The position numbers were made by a program, and so were the translations under genes. The notes beneath the pieces are model-generated. The model was not told the origin of the DNA. It did no database searches and saw only the letters and a list, made by a program, of their open reading frames with translations. Shown in pieces: positions 17,407 through 25,475 of a stretch of 64,000 bases of DNA. The first letter of the stretch is position 1, and each line of letters begins with the position of its first letter. The stretch is from Fluviicoccus sp. (GTDB lineage: Bacteria; Pseudomonadota; Gammaproteobacteria; Pseudomonadales; Moraxellaceae), in the NCBI RefSeq assembly GCF_030646115.1, contig NZ_JAUSMX010000005.1, forward strand, positions 1 to 64,000, read 5' to 3'.

Positions 17407-18072
17407 TCAGGCATAGTCATAAGGACCGCCGGCTTTCAGGGCGCGCTGGTAGGCGGGGCGGGCCTGCACTTTTTTGACCCAGGCGGTGATGTGGGGGAAG
17501 TTGCCCGTGGCGCGGCCCGCGACGGCTGCTTCCAGCGGAAAGCTCATCTGGAAATCGGCCCCGGTCAGTCGGGATCCGGCAAACCATTCGCGCCCGGCCA
17601 GGGTCGACTCAATAAAATCCATGTTGTTCTTGATGTTCGGCCCCACAAAGGAGTTCATCACCTTGTCGGCGATGCCCTTGGTCACCGGTTTCAGGAAAAA
17701 CGGCACCGGCGCGCTGCGCACCTTGTCGAAAACCAGTTTCATCACGAACGGCGGCATCAGCGAGCCTTCGGCAAAATGCATCCAGTAGGTGTAGTCGCGG
17801 TGTTCTGCTGAACCGGGGGCGGGCAGCAGGGTGTCTCGGGCGTAGGTATAAGCCAGGTATTCAATGATGGCGCCGGATTCCGCCACCGTGATGTCGCCAT
17901 CGGTGATTACCGGGGACTTGCCCAGCGGATGCACCTGCTTCAGCGACGCCGGAGCCAGCATGGTTTTCTTGTCGCGCTGGTAGTGGCGGATTTCATAAGG
18001 AATGCCCAGTTCCTCCAGCATCCAGAGAATACGTTGCGAACGGGAGTTGTTGAGATGGTGGACGATAATCAT
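17407..18072 (-). CDS. Glutathione S-transferase family protein
   Basis: A protein of 221 residues. The N-terminal thioredoxin-fold domain carries MIIVHHLNNSRSQRILWMLEELGIPYE, with the catalytic Ser/Asn position early, the cis-Pro in GKSPVI and ESGAIIEYLA, which binds the glutathione gamma-glutamyl group. The C-terminal domain is helical, ending ARPAYQRALKAGGPYDYA. It conjugates or reduces with glutathione; the substrate is unknown. Its start lies 39 bases from the end of the DUF924 gene on the same strand. Confidence 0.93.
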   Translation of the reverse strand: MIIVHHLNNSRSQRILWMLEELGIPYEIRHYQRDKKTMLAPASLKQVHPLGKSPVITDGDITVAESGAIIEYLAYTYARDTLLPAPGSAEHRDYTYWMHFAEGSLMPPFVMKLVFDKVRSAPVPFFLKPVTKGIADKVMNSFVGPNIKNNMDFIESTLAGREWFAGSRLTGADFQMSFPLEAAVAGRATGNFPHITAWVKKVQARPAYQRALKAGGPYDYA

Positions 18073-18111
18073 GACAGCTCACTGCAGCAGTAGAGGTGAA
18101 TAAAAGCCGGT

Positions 18112-18714
18112 TCAGAATGAAGAACCCGGCTCTTTCAGGAAGGCGGTTTCTTCGGGTGTGGATTCCCGGCCCAGTATCTTGTTCCGGTGCGGAAACCTTC
18201 CATATTTTTCAATAATATCCTGATGTTGCAAGGCATAGTTAAGGAAGAAGGCGAAGGTCTTCATGGCGTCAGTCGGGGCAGATGCCGCCAGTTCACGGAA
18301 CAGGGTGACGCTGCGCTGCTGGTCATCCCGGTCTTCGGAGTGTTCCAGCGGCAGGTAGAAAAACACCCGTTCAATCGGCCGCAACTGGGTGTCCTGACGG
18401 GCGGCCAGGCCTTCCTTGCACCATTGCCGGGCCAGCGCGTCGAAACGGAAAGCCTTGGGCGTGTCTCGCCAGATGTTGCGGCTGAACTGGTCCAACAAGA
18501 TGATCAGGGCCAGCCGTCCCCGCGCATCCTGATGCCAGTCGGCATGCTGGCCGTCGGCGGCAGCCTGGATCAGCTTTTCAAAACGGGCGCGGATGTCAGC
18601 ATCCACGGCCGGGTCCTTGGACCACCACAGGCCAGCCTGCCGGTTGGCGGTGATGCCATCCTCGGAGCGGGGGCCAAACCAGAAATCGAGAATGTGTTCG
18701 TAGGGGGCTGTCAT
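18112..18714 (-). CDS. DUF924 family protein
   Basis: A protein of 200 residues with the marks of DUF924: ILDFWFGPRSEDG at the N-terminus, WWSKDPAVDADIRARF, LALIILLDQFSRNIWRDTPKAF and VFFYLPLEHSED. It is an all-helical TPR-like protein. The function is not known. The gene sits between the GST and a START-like protein on the same strand, 21 bases from the latter, so the three may share a transcript. Confidence 0.93.
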   Translation of the reverse strand: MTAPYEHILDFWFGPRSEDGITANRQAGLWWSKDPAVDADIRARFEKLIQAAADGQHADWHQDARGRLALIILLDQFSRNIWRDTPKAFRFDALARQWCKEGLAARQDTQLRPIERVFFYLPLEHSEDRDDQQRSVTLFRELAASAPTDAMKTFAFFLNYALQHQDIIEKYGRFPHRNKILGRESTPEETAFLKEPGSSF

Positions 18715-18735
18715 GATGACTGTCCTGTGTAATGT

Positions 18736-19227
18736 CTAATGCTTGACGCAGGGTGATTGCGGCTGAAAGACCTGAACCTGGCCGCTGCGGCGCGATTCAC
18801 ACCAAGCCTTGAGCGCGGCCAGCCGCTTGTCGGTTTGTTTCTGGAAATACCAGCCGGCCACCCACTCCGTCAGCCAGGGCAACATCCATTTTTTCAGGGT
18901 CAGGACGTACTTGAAGCGGGCGAAGGTAATGCCGTTGCGGTCTTCAAACAGCCAGCTCCCGGCAAAACGATCCAGAAAGAACGGTCCGTGCACCATGCGG
19001 ATGGACGTGGAGCGCGGTGAAACCTGAATGAACTCCACTTCCATGGACAGCCCGGAGTGCGCCCTGATGAATGCGTGCTGGTTGACACAGATGCCAAGCT
19101 CCGGTTTTTCCAGACGGATCTCGTCCGGGAACGGGTCCCAATCCGTTCGCTGGTCATAGTCCTGAGAGGCGAGATAAACCTCGTCACGCGGGGCATGAAT
19201 GAACTGTTTGCTTTCAACGACGGCCAT
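18736..19227 (-). CDS. SRPBCC (START-like) family protein
   Basis: A protein of 163 residues with the helix-grip fold pattern: an N-terminal strand (VESKQFIHAPRDEVYLASQDYDQRTDWDPF), internal strands (FIQVSPRSTSIRMVHGPF, GSWLFEDRNGITFARFKYVLTLK) and a long C-terminal helix (QTDKRLAALKAWCESR). Members bind lipids, polyketides or other hydrophobic ligands, and RatA-like forms act on ubiquinone. No specific ligand can be named. It is the first of three genes running left. Confidence 0.8.
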   Translation of the reverse strand: MAVVESKQFIHAPRDEVYLASQDYDQRTDWDPFPDEIRLEKPELGICVNQHAFIRAHSGLSMEVEFIQVSPRSTSIRMVHGPFFLDRFAGSWLFEDRNGITFARFKYVLTLKKWMLPWLTEWVAGWYFQKQTDKRLAALKAWCESRRSGQVQVFQPQSPCVKH

Positions 19228-19284
19228 GGGGAGTCAGACGATTAGGGCGGTTCGTCCTGAATAACACAGCCCTCCGCAAATAGC

Positions 19285-19312
19285 AAAAACCCCGCCGGGG
19301 TGGCGGGGTTTT
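19285..19312. terminator. Terminator after alkB1
   Basis: The hairpin CCCCGCC-GGGGT-GGCGGGG (19290-19308) is flanked by A5 on the left and TTTT on the right, so it works in both directions. It lies 20 bases beyond the alkB1 stop on the minus strand and upstream of the START-like gene. Confidence 0.85.
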
Positions 19313-19332
19313 CGGGTTCAACCGGGGAAGAT

Positions 19333-20586
19333 TCAAGCAGCAGCCTTGTCTTCAATGGTCAAGGTGACGTTCTCGGCCGGTGTGGCTTCGATGGACTTGG
19401 GAGCGAACTTGGCGATCAGTTCTTCGCGGCGTTCCGGGTCGAAGTTGATCCGGGACATGTCGCCCTTGTAGTGATCCACCACCTTCTGGTCCATCAAGGC
19501 ATACCACCAGGACGGGATGTAGGCAGGCAACAGCATGGAGGCATAGCCGCCTGGCAGCTGCGGAGTCCCTTCGAAGTGGCGCAACGACTGGAAGCTGCGC
19601 GCCGGGTAAGCATGATGGTCGCTGTGACGCTGCAGTTGGTACAGCACCAGGTTGGTAATCACGTAGTTGCTGTTCCAGCTGTGTTCGGGACGGGTGCGCT
19701 CATATTTGCCGTTTTCGTCCTTTTGACGCAGCAGGCCATAGTGCTCAATGTAGTTCACGACTTCCAGCAGGCTGGCGCCGTAGGCTCCCTGGGCCACCAG
19801 GAAGGGAATGGCGCGCGGGCCGCAAATGGCAGTGGTGACGCCGACCAAGCCGGCGGAAATCGCCCAGCCCTGAAGCAATTCGTTTTCCAGGCTCCAGAAA
19901 CCCTTGCCCTTGCGCTCCAGACGCTTGGTCTCGATTTCCACGGCCGACTTGAAGCCGCCGATGACGGTGCGCGGCAGGAACTTCCAGAAACTTTCACCCA
20001 TGCGGCTGGAGGCCGGATCTTCCGGGGTGGCGACGCGCTTGTGGTGGCCGAAGTTATGTTCCACGGCGAAGTGGGTATAAAAGGTTGGGGCGAGGGCGAG
20101 CATGGCGCCGATGCGGTTATGGCGCTCGTGCTTGTGACCCAGTTCATGGCCGGTAACAATGGCGATGCCGTTCAGGGCGCCGACAGAAACCGTGAGGCCG
20201 ATACGATCCATCATCGGAACATCCTTGCGGGTGGCCAGCCAGGCACCGAAGATGGTCAGAACGTATTGCGACGGAATGAAGGCTTTGGTGATCAGGTTGT
20301 AGTACTTGTCATTTTCCATCTCGCGGATGCCGTCATCCGGAGGATTGCTGGCGTCTTCACCAATGAGGCGGTCCAGGGCGGGGACGGCGCCGTGAACCAG
20401 CGCCGGGCCAACCCAGGCAAGTGCGCGCAGTTTCTTGGGGGCAACCGCATAAGCGGCGAGTGCGGCGATGCCGATGACGGGCAGGGCGGGACTCAGCAGC
20501 CACTTGTAACGCTTGGGATCCTTCCATTTGCCGCTTTGCTTTTCGCTGGTTTGTTGCAGCAGGTCATCGGGGGTTTTGGCGTTCAT
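19333..20586 (-). CDS. alkB: Alkane 1-monooxygenase, copy 1
   Basis: An integral membrane non-haem diiron enzyme of 417 residues that oxidises the terminal carbon of n-alkanes using electrons from rubredoxin. The four His boxes are present: GHELGHK, EHNFGHHKR, NYIEHYGLLR and RHSDHHAYP. Hydrophobic stretches at about 30-60 and 100-145 fit the six-helix topology. It starts MNAKTPDDLLQQ, close to the second copy (MNAKTPDELL). It has its own terminator and shares a conserved promoter block with alkB2. No rubredoxin gene is in this window. Confidence 0.97.
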   Translation of the reverse strand: MNAKTPDDLLQQTSEKQSGKWKDPKRYKWLLSPALPVIGIAALAAYAVAPKKLRALAWVGPALVHGAVPALDRLIGEDASNPPDDGIREMENDKYYNLITKAFIPSQYVLTIFGAWLATRKDVPMMDRIGLTVSVGALNGIAIVTGHELGHKHERHNRIGAMLALAPTFYTHFAVEHNFGHHKRVATPEDPASSRMGESFWKFLPRTVIGGFKSAVEIETKRLERKGKGFWSLENELLQGWAISAGLVGVTTAICGPRAIPFLVAQGAYGASLLEVVNYIEHYGLLRQKDENGKYERTRPEHSWNSNYVITNLVLYQLQRHSDHHAYPARSFQSLRHFEGTPQLPGGYASMLLPAYIPSWWYALMDQKVVDHYKGDMSRINFDPERREELIAKFAPKSIEATPAENVTLTIEDKAAA

Positions 20587-20675
20587 TGTTAGTCACCTTG
20601 TTCAGTTGCAGTTACCGTATGAGCATATTGCGCTTGAAGGGGGTGAGGTGGCCAGTTGCCAGAATCCGGCAAATT

Positions 20676-20709
20676 ATCGCAGGAATCCGCCATTGTGCAA
20701 TGTCACTGT
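20676..20709 (-). promoter_or_regulatory. Shared alkB operator block, alkB1 copy
   Basis: The 34-base block ATCG-N2-GGAATCCG-N-CATTG-N2-CAATGTCAC matches the block upstream of alkB2 (22925-22958) at most positions. Its core is the inverted repeat GCCATTG-TG-CAATGTC at 20689-20704, about 105 bases before the alkB1 start. It is the likely binding site of a common alkane-responsive regulator; the AraC-type protein encoded next to alkB2 is the first candidate. Confidence 0.65.
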
Positions 20710-20715
20710 ATGTGG

Positions 20716-20728
20716 TGTATCTTACAAA
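20716..20728 (-). promoter_or_regulatory. TTTGTNNNATACA motif upstream of alkB1
   Basis: On the minus strand TTTGTAAGATACA lies 130 bases before alkB1. It fits the motif found twice before the photolyase operon and once before folE. It may be a chance match or mean that alkB1 answers to the same B12-MerR regulator. Confidence 0.35.
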
Positions 20729-20729
20729 A

Positions 20730-21077
20730 ACAGTAGGGAATTATAGGGCGCGGCTTCTGCAGTATGTACAAGGATATATAACGCGAATGTCAATTGCGGC
20801 AAACTCCAATGCGCCTGGCTCCTGTCTTCAATGGCAAGAACGTGGAAGGGCATGGCATTGCGCGGGACCTTCGCGGTACAGCATTGATCAAGGCCGCGCA
20901 TGTCGTCCGGGCGGTGGATTAAAAGAGATAGACCATGAACTTTATCCGCTATCTTAATGGCCTTCCTGCTTGCGGTCGCTGCGCTGTCTCTGAATTCGCA
21001 GCATGGATTGCTGTCCGCCTTCGGATTGGACCGTTTTGGGTTTTTGTCAGGAAGTGAAAGCCAGAACGGCCGCTGGG
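20730..21077. other. Gene-free stretch between alkB1 promoter and DUF1801 gene
   Basis: Open frames here on both strands have no ribosome site, no family pattern and poor codon use. A short plus-strand frame at 20936 (40 codons) and hydrophobic peptides around 20957 were considered and not accepted. Confidence 0.5.
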
Positions 21078-21434
21078 TTAAACGCCATATTCCCGATACA
21101 GCGCTACAGCCACCCGGCCGATCAGCTCGATGGGCAGCGGCTGGTTCCGGGGGAAAGAAAGGTTCCCTTTCGGTCCCCGCCACGGAGCGAGCTCGGCAAT
21201 CAGTCCGGCACCCTGAGTCAGGGGCGGGTAGATGCCGATGTGCTTTTTGAAGGCGGCAAAATAGAAAAAGATCCGTTTCCCCCGGAAGGCGGGCATGTTG
21301 TAGCCGATGCAGCGCAGGGCTGCCGGAATCCGTATTTCAACTTCAGCCTGTATGACTTCGAGCATGGCCCGCGCTTCAGGGCAAAGCGTGTTGAAGTAAG
21401 CTTCTTGAGATGCGTGGGCCAAGGCGCTTTCCAC
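21078..21434 (-). CDS. DUF1801 domain protein
   Basis: A protein of about 118 residues with the YdhG/DUF1801 pattern: CPEARAMLEVIQAEVEIRIPAALRCIGYNMPAFRGKRIFFYFAAFKKHIGIYPP and a GNLSFPRNQPLPIELIGRVA ending. The start is unsure: GTG 21434 gives the length above, no ATG is near, and no ribosome site is clear, so the true start may be further upstream or the gene may be decaying. Function unknown. Confidence 0.75.
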   Translation of the reverse strand: MESALAHASQEAYFNTLCPEARAMLEVIQAEVEIRIPAALRCIGYNMPAFRGKRIFFYFAAFKKHIGIYPPLTQGAGLIAELAPWRGPKGNLSFPRNQPLPIELIGRVAVALYREYGV

Positions 21435-21526
21435 AGATGAGTACCATCGCCGAATACTAATGCGCTCGATGTTTCCGCTGCAATACGTGTTTCGGGTAGA
21501 CGTCGGTTGGGCTTAGTGTTCAGGCA

Positions 21527-21561
21527 TAAAAAAACCGTCCCGGTAAGGACAACCGGGACGG
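21527..21561. terminator. Strong terminator after alkB2
   Basis: A perfect 10-bp stem, CCGTCCCGGT-AAGGACA-ACCGGGACGG (21535-21561), preceded on the plus strand by A8, so on the minus strand it is followed by T8. It sits 27 bases past the alkB2 stop. Confidence 0.93.
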
Positions 21562-21587
21562 TGTAAAGCGGTTCAGTGAGTTGTGCG

Positions 21588-22844
21588 TCAGGCAGCGGCC
21601 TTTTCTTCAAGGCGGGCCGGCGTTGCTTCCGTGATTTCATCCAGTTCAGAGACGGGCTTGCCGTACTTCACCAGGATTTCTTCACGACGTTCCGGGTCGA
21701 TGTTGGCCTTGGTGATGTCGCCGTCATAATGCGCCAGCACACGCTTGTCCATGATCTTGTACCACAGCGACGGAATGTAGGCTGGCAGCAGCATACTGGC
21801 GTAACCGGCAGGCAGTTGCGGGGCATCCTCAAAGTGGCGCAGCGCCTGGAAGCTGCGGCTGGGATGCGCATGGTGGTCGCTGTGACGCTGCAACTGGTAC
21901 AGGAACAGGTTGGTGACCACGTTGTTGTTGTTCCAGCTGTGCTCCGGCGAAACGCGCACATACTTGCCGTTGGCCAGCTTTTCACGCTTCAGGCCATAAT
22001 GTTCCACATAGTTGATCACTTCCAGCAGGCTGGCGCCGTATGCGCCCTGAGCCACCAGGAAGGGAATGGCGCGCGGCCCGAACAGGGCCGTGGACACGCC
22101 CAGCAGACCGGCGCTCATCGCCCAGCCCTGCAGAAGTTCGTTGTCCAACGACCAGAAGCCCTTGCCCTTGCGCGCCAGACGTTCCTTCTCAATCACCACG
22201 GCCGACTTGTAGCCACCAATGACGGTGCGCGGCAGGAACTTCCAGAAGCTTTCACCCAGACGGCTGCTGGCCGGATCTTCCGGGGTGGCGGCGCGCTTGT
22301 GGTGGCCGAAGTTGTGTTCCACGGCGAAGTGGGTGTAGCCGGTGGGGGCGAGGGCGGCCATGGCCAGCAGGCGGCTGGCGCGGTCGTGCTTGTGGCCCAG
22401 TTCGTGGGCGGTGTTGATGGCAATGCCGTTGATGACGCCGACGGTGGCGGCAATGCCGATGCGGTCGGCCAGCGGCACATTCTTGCGCGTACCCAGCCAG
22501 GTGCCAAGCAGGGTGCAGGCATATTGTGCAGGCAGGAAGGACAGCACCACGCGGTGATAATACTTGTCGTTTTCCAGTTGCTGAACAGCGGATTCGGGTG
22601 GGTTGGTCTTGTCCGCGCCAATCAGGCGGTCAATGGCAGGAATGATGCCGTGAATCAGCGCCGGACCGGCCCAGGCCAGCGCGCGCAGTTTTTGGGGGGC
22701 AATAGCGTATGCAGTCAGCGCCGCAGCGCCAATCACCGGAACTGCCGGGCTCAACATCCACAGGTAGCGTTTTCCGTCACGCCATTGCTTCGCGTTGGTA
22801 TTACTGGCAGCATTCAGAAGTTCGTCCGGCGTTTTGGCGTTCAT
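21588..22844 (-). CDS. alkB: Alkane 1-monooxygenase, copy 2
   Basis: A protein of 418 residues, a close paralogue of copy 1 with the same His boxes: AHELGHK, EHNFGHHKR, NYVEHYGLKR and RHSDHHAHP. The start is taken at MNAKTPDELL to match copy 1; five more codons upstream are possible. Divergence is greatest in the first 40 residues and in the hydrophobic segments that shape the substrate channel, so the copies may differ in alkane chain length. It has a strong terminator. The promoter region is shared with the divergent AraC regulator gene. Confidence 0.97.
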   Translation of the reverse strand: MNAKTPDELLNAASNTNAKQWRDGKRYLWMLSPAVPVIGAAALTAYAIAPQKLRALAWAGPALIHGIIPAIDRLIGADKTNPPESAVQQLENDKYYHRVVLSFLPAQYACTLLGTWLGTRKNVPLADRIGIAATVGVINGIAINTAHELGHKHDRASRLLAMAALAPTGYTHFAVEHNFGHHKRAATPEDPASSRLGESFWKFLPRTVIGGYKSAVVIEKERLARKGKGFWSLDNELLQGWAMSAGLLGVSTALFGPRAIPFLVAQGAYGASLLEVINYVEHYGLKREKLANGKYVRVSPEHSWNNNNVVTNLFLYQLQRHSDHHAHPSRSFQALRHFEDAPQLPAGYASMLLPAYIPSLWYKIMDKRVLAHYDGDITKANIDPERREEILVKYGKPVSELDEITEATPARLEEKAAA

Positions 22845-22924
22845 GGAAATAATCCGCAATTGACTTGTAGGACAATCTTGCAGGCAATCCGGGGCCGCGC
22901 CTAGTGGCCGGAATCTTTAAAACT

Positions 22925-22960
22925 ATCGTGGGAATCCGACATTGACCAATGTCACATTGG
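22925..22960 (-). promoter_or_regulatory. Shared alkB operator block, alkB2 copy
   Basis: It contains two overlapping perfect palindromes: GACATTG-AC-CAATGTC (22938-22953) and CCAATGT-C-ACATTGG (22946-22960), that is, three ACATTG/CAATGT half-sites in alternating orientation. It aligns with the block at 20676-20709. It lies between alkB2 and the divergent AraC gene and could control both. Confidence 0.7.
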
Positions 22961-23009
22961 CCTATAAATTTTAGGGTTTTCCGACAAAAACGAGAAAAAC
23001 TGCCATCCC

Positions 23010-23927
23010 ATGGATGCTCTCAGCCACATTCTTGACGATATTCATCTCAGCGGCGCCGAGTACCTGTACGTCAACGGCATGGGGACGTGGAACTTTGGCC
23101 TGAAGGGGGCGACAGCCTTCCATATTGTGCTCAACGGCCCGGTGCAGGTGCGCCTGCCCGGTCATGGCGTCCATCGGCTGGAAACCGGCGACATCGCCTT
23201 CATGCCCGCCGGTGACGAACACCACCTGCAGCACCCCGATGCGCCGCAACAGTCACCGGTCTGGCTGATGGAACGTTTTCGCGGTCACTGCAATGAACCG
23301 GTGACGCTGGGCGAAGGCTTGTCCGGCAATCTGATGCTGACGGTGCGCTGCCTGCTGGATTCCGATATGGCGCGCCCTTTGCTGTCATCTTTGCCGCCGT
23401 GCATGGTGATCCGGCAGGGCCTGGACAACCAAGGGCCGGAGTGGCTGCGCATCGGCCTAAATTTCCTGGCCTTGGAAACGGAACTGCACCGGCCCGGCCG
23501 CGACACCTTGATCAACCGCCTGATCAGCATGTTCCTGATTGAATGCGTGCGGGACTATGTGGAGCAGTTGCCGGAAGAAGGCAACAACTGGCTGAATGCC
23601 GTGCGCGACCCCTATCTGTCGCCGGTGCTCAGCGCCATCCATGCCAACCCGGCGCACCCCTGGTCGGTGGCAGATTTGTCAGGCTTGAGCTGCCTGTCCC
23701 GTTCCGCATTCCACGAACGCTTTTCCGGCATTATCGGCACACCGCCGCTAGCCTATCTCACCGAATACCGCTTGCGGCTGGCGGCTTCGTTGCTGGCGCA
23801 GCAGGACATCGGCATCAACCGCATCAGCGAGCGCGTGGGCTACACCTCGGAAACCGCGTTCAGCCAGGCCTTCCGCCGCCAGTACCAGGTGACGCCCAGC
23901 CAGTACCGCAAGCAGAAAATGGCTTGA
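23010..23927 (+). CDS. AraC-family regulator with cupin domain
   Basis: A transcription factor of 305 residues. The N-terminal half (about 15-190) is the cupin ligand-binding domain of the AraC subgroup (FHIVLNGPVQVRLPGHGVHRLETGDIAFMPAGDEHHL). The C-terminal 100 residues hold two helix-turn-helix motifs, WSVADLSGLSCLSRSAFHERFSGIIGTPPLAYLTEYRLRLAASLL and INRISERVGYTSETAFSQAFRRQYQVTPSQYR. It faces away from alkB2 across the palindromic block, so I infer that it regulates alkane oxidation; the inducer may be an alkane, alkanol or fatty acid. Confidence 0.93.
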   Translation: MDALSHILDDIHLSGAEYLYVNGMGTWNFGLKGATAFHIVLNGPVQVRLPGHGVHRLETGDIAFMPAGDEHHLQHPDAPQQSPVWLMERFRGHCNEPVTLGEGLSGNLMLTVRCLLDSDMARPLLSSLPPCMVIRQGLDNQGPEWLRIGLNFLALETELHRPGRDTLINRLISMFLIECVRDYVEQLPEEGNNWLNAVRDPYLSPVLSAIHANPAHPWSVADLSGLSCLSRSAFHERFSGIIGTPPLAYLTEYRLRLAASLLAQQDIGINRISERVGYTSETAFSQAFRRQYQVTPSQYRKQKMA

Positions 23928-24019
23928 TCGACGGGGTTTTCGTCCCGCAAAGCCATTGTTTTTCAGGTTTCACACCCGCATTATTCCCCCAATTTCCTCC
24001 CTGTACTGGAACTTTGCTG

Positions 24020-24247
24020 ATGAGCTATGACATCGCGTTGCAGCGGCTGGCCGCCACTCTGAAAACCACGACTGCCGAACTGAAGGGACTGGACGGACTG
24101 ACACCGGAGCAGGTGGAACAACTGGACACGATGCTGGTCAATGCACTGCATCGCCAGCATGAAGCCATGAAGGCAGCCATTGACCGCGGTCTGGATCACG
24201 TACCGGCGCTGTTGCGCGGTGCGGTCAAGAAAATTGTGCGCGGTTAA
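24020..24247 (+). CDS. Small helical protein of unknown function
   Basis: A protein of 75 residues, MSYDIALQRLAATLKTTTAEL..., highly helical, with a Leu/Gln-rich middle and a basic C-terminus (RGAVKKIVRG). It starts 92 bases after the AraC stop and ends 14 bases before the next gene, with which it is probably cotranscribed. It has no cysteines or signal peptide and is not recognised. It could be a partner of the larger protein that follows. Confidence 0.65.
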   Translation: MSYDIALQRLAATLKTTTAELKGLDGLTPEQVEQLDTMLVNALHRQHEAMKAAIDRGLDHVPALLRGAVKKIVRG

Positions 24248-24261
24248 CCGGAGAGCAATCC

Positions 24262-25425
24262 ATGAGCAAACTTGATACCCGCGCCGAACTCATCAAGCTG
24301 TCGCGCCTGACCCAGGTGACGGAAGCCGATCTGGCCTTTCTGGAAGATGTGCCGCTGGCCTCACTGGTGAAAGTGCGCGAACTGGCTACCGAACGGGTGT
24401 TCAGCGACGGCCGCAAGCTGTTCCAGAATCTGGCCTCCGCCAGCAAGCTGATGCCCAACAGCCTGACAGCGATGATTGCGGAGAAGGCTTTCGGCCCCTT
24501 GCTGTGCGCCCGCGTGGCCGGTGAAATGCCGTATCAGCGTGCGGTGGACCTGTCGTTGAAGATGAGCATTCCTTTCCTGGCGGAAGTGACCATCCAGATT
24601 GATCCGAAACGGGTCAGCGACATTATCCGCAACCTGCCGGTCAACCACCTGAAGGCGGTGGCGAAGGAGCTGATCCGTCGCGGCGAATACCTGGTGCTGG
24701 GCGGCTTCGTCAACTATATGCAGGAAAACCAGATGCGCGCCATTATCGGCGACATTTCTGAAAAGGACTTGCTGCACATCGGTTTCTTCATGGACGGCAA
24801 GCACCAGATCAGCGAGATCATCCGCATGCTGCCGGAAAACCGCTTGCGTAAGCTGGTGGGTGAAATGCAGAACCATCGCGAGTTGTGGCCCGAGGCGCTG
24901 GCGCTGATGGTGCATATGGAAGACGAGCTGAAGCGGCAGATGGGGGATATTGCGGTTGAGCAGAATCCGGAAATGCTGGATGACCTGACGGATACGGTGT
25001 TTGCGCTGGATTTGTGGAAGGATGCCTTGCCGTTGTTTGCCTGCATGTCGCCTGGCACGCAGTTCCGCCTGATCAATGTGGCGGCCATGTCGAGGCCGGA
25101 TGTGCTGGAAGCGGTGGTGGTGAATACCGATATTTATGGTTTGTGGACGACGTTGCTGCCGTTGGTGGAGTATATGTCCACGCCGCAGCGCGAGATGCTG
25201 GGTACGATTGTGACGGCGCGGGGTGAGCATTTCCTGGGGGCGGTGATTGATCAGGCGCATGGCGGGGGGATGTGGCAGCCGCTGGTGGATGTGATCCGGT
25301 TTATGACGCCGGAGGCGCGTGAGGCGGGGGTGCCGGTGTTGCGGGAGCGGATGGCGCGGTCGCCGGAGCTGGATGCGAAGGTGAGGGTGTTGGCGATTCA
25401 GTTGGGGGTGGAGGCGTTGTTGTAG
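24262..25425 (+). CDS. Uncharacterised helical-repeat protein
   Basis: A protein of 387 residues made of helical hairpins reminiscent of the MgtE N-terminal repeats (PKRVSDIIRNLPVNHLKAVAKELI, KHQISEIIRMLPENRLRKLVGEM), so probably a solenoid that binds protein or membrane; there are no transmembrane segments. The ribosome site GGAGAG precedes the ATG. I do not know the family. Codon use changes in its last 450 bases to G- and T-ending codons, in contrast with the C-ending codons of the first part. It is the last gene before the methyltransferase-helicase island. Confidence 0.75.
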   Translation: MSKLDTRAELIKLSRLTQVTEADLAFLEDVPLASLVKVRELATERVFSDGRKLFQNLASASKLMPNSLTAMIAEKAFGPLLCARVAGEMPYQRAVDLSLKMSIPFLAEVTIQIDPKRVSDIIRNLPVNHLKAVAKELIRRGEYLVLGGFVNYMQENQMRAIIGDISEKDLLHIGFFMDGKHQISEIIRMLPENRLRKLVGEMQNHRELWPEALALMVHMEDELKRQMGDIAVEQNPEMLDDLTDTVFALDLWKDALPLFACMSPGTQFRLINVAAMSRPDVLEAVVVNTDIYGLWTTLLPLVEYMSTPQREMLGTIVTARGEHFLGAVIDQAHGGGMWQPLVDVIRFMTPEAREAGVPVLRERMARSPELDAKVRVLAIQLGVEALL

Positions 25426-25462
25426 AGGGAGCGTACCGGGTATGGCTCCCTATGAGGGAGCC
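25425..25462. terminator. Hairpin at the left edge of the island
   Basis: GGCTCCCT-ATG-AGGGAGCC (25444-25462) is a perfect 8-bp stem. A further GAGGGAGC at 25425-25432 can pair with the same arm as an alternative structure. It lies between the ends of two convergent genes and can end transcription in both directions, although a T-run is lacking. Confidence 0.45.
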
Positions 25463-25475
25463 TGCGAGCCTGTGG

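Noticed and set aside
20722-21183. 153-codon minus-strand frame before alkB1
   Set aside because: Pro/Arg/Ser-rich peptide of random character that overlaps the alkB1 promoter motifs at one end and the end of the DUF1801 gene at the other.
19300-22904. Plus-strand open frames of 430 and 442 codons opposite both alkB genes
   Set aside because: They resemble each other only because the alkB genes are paralogues. Their peptides are those of a reversed AlkB codon pattern.
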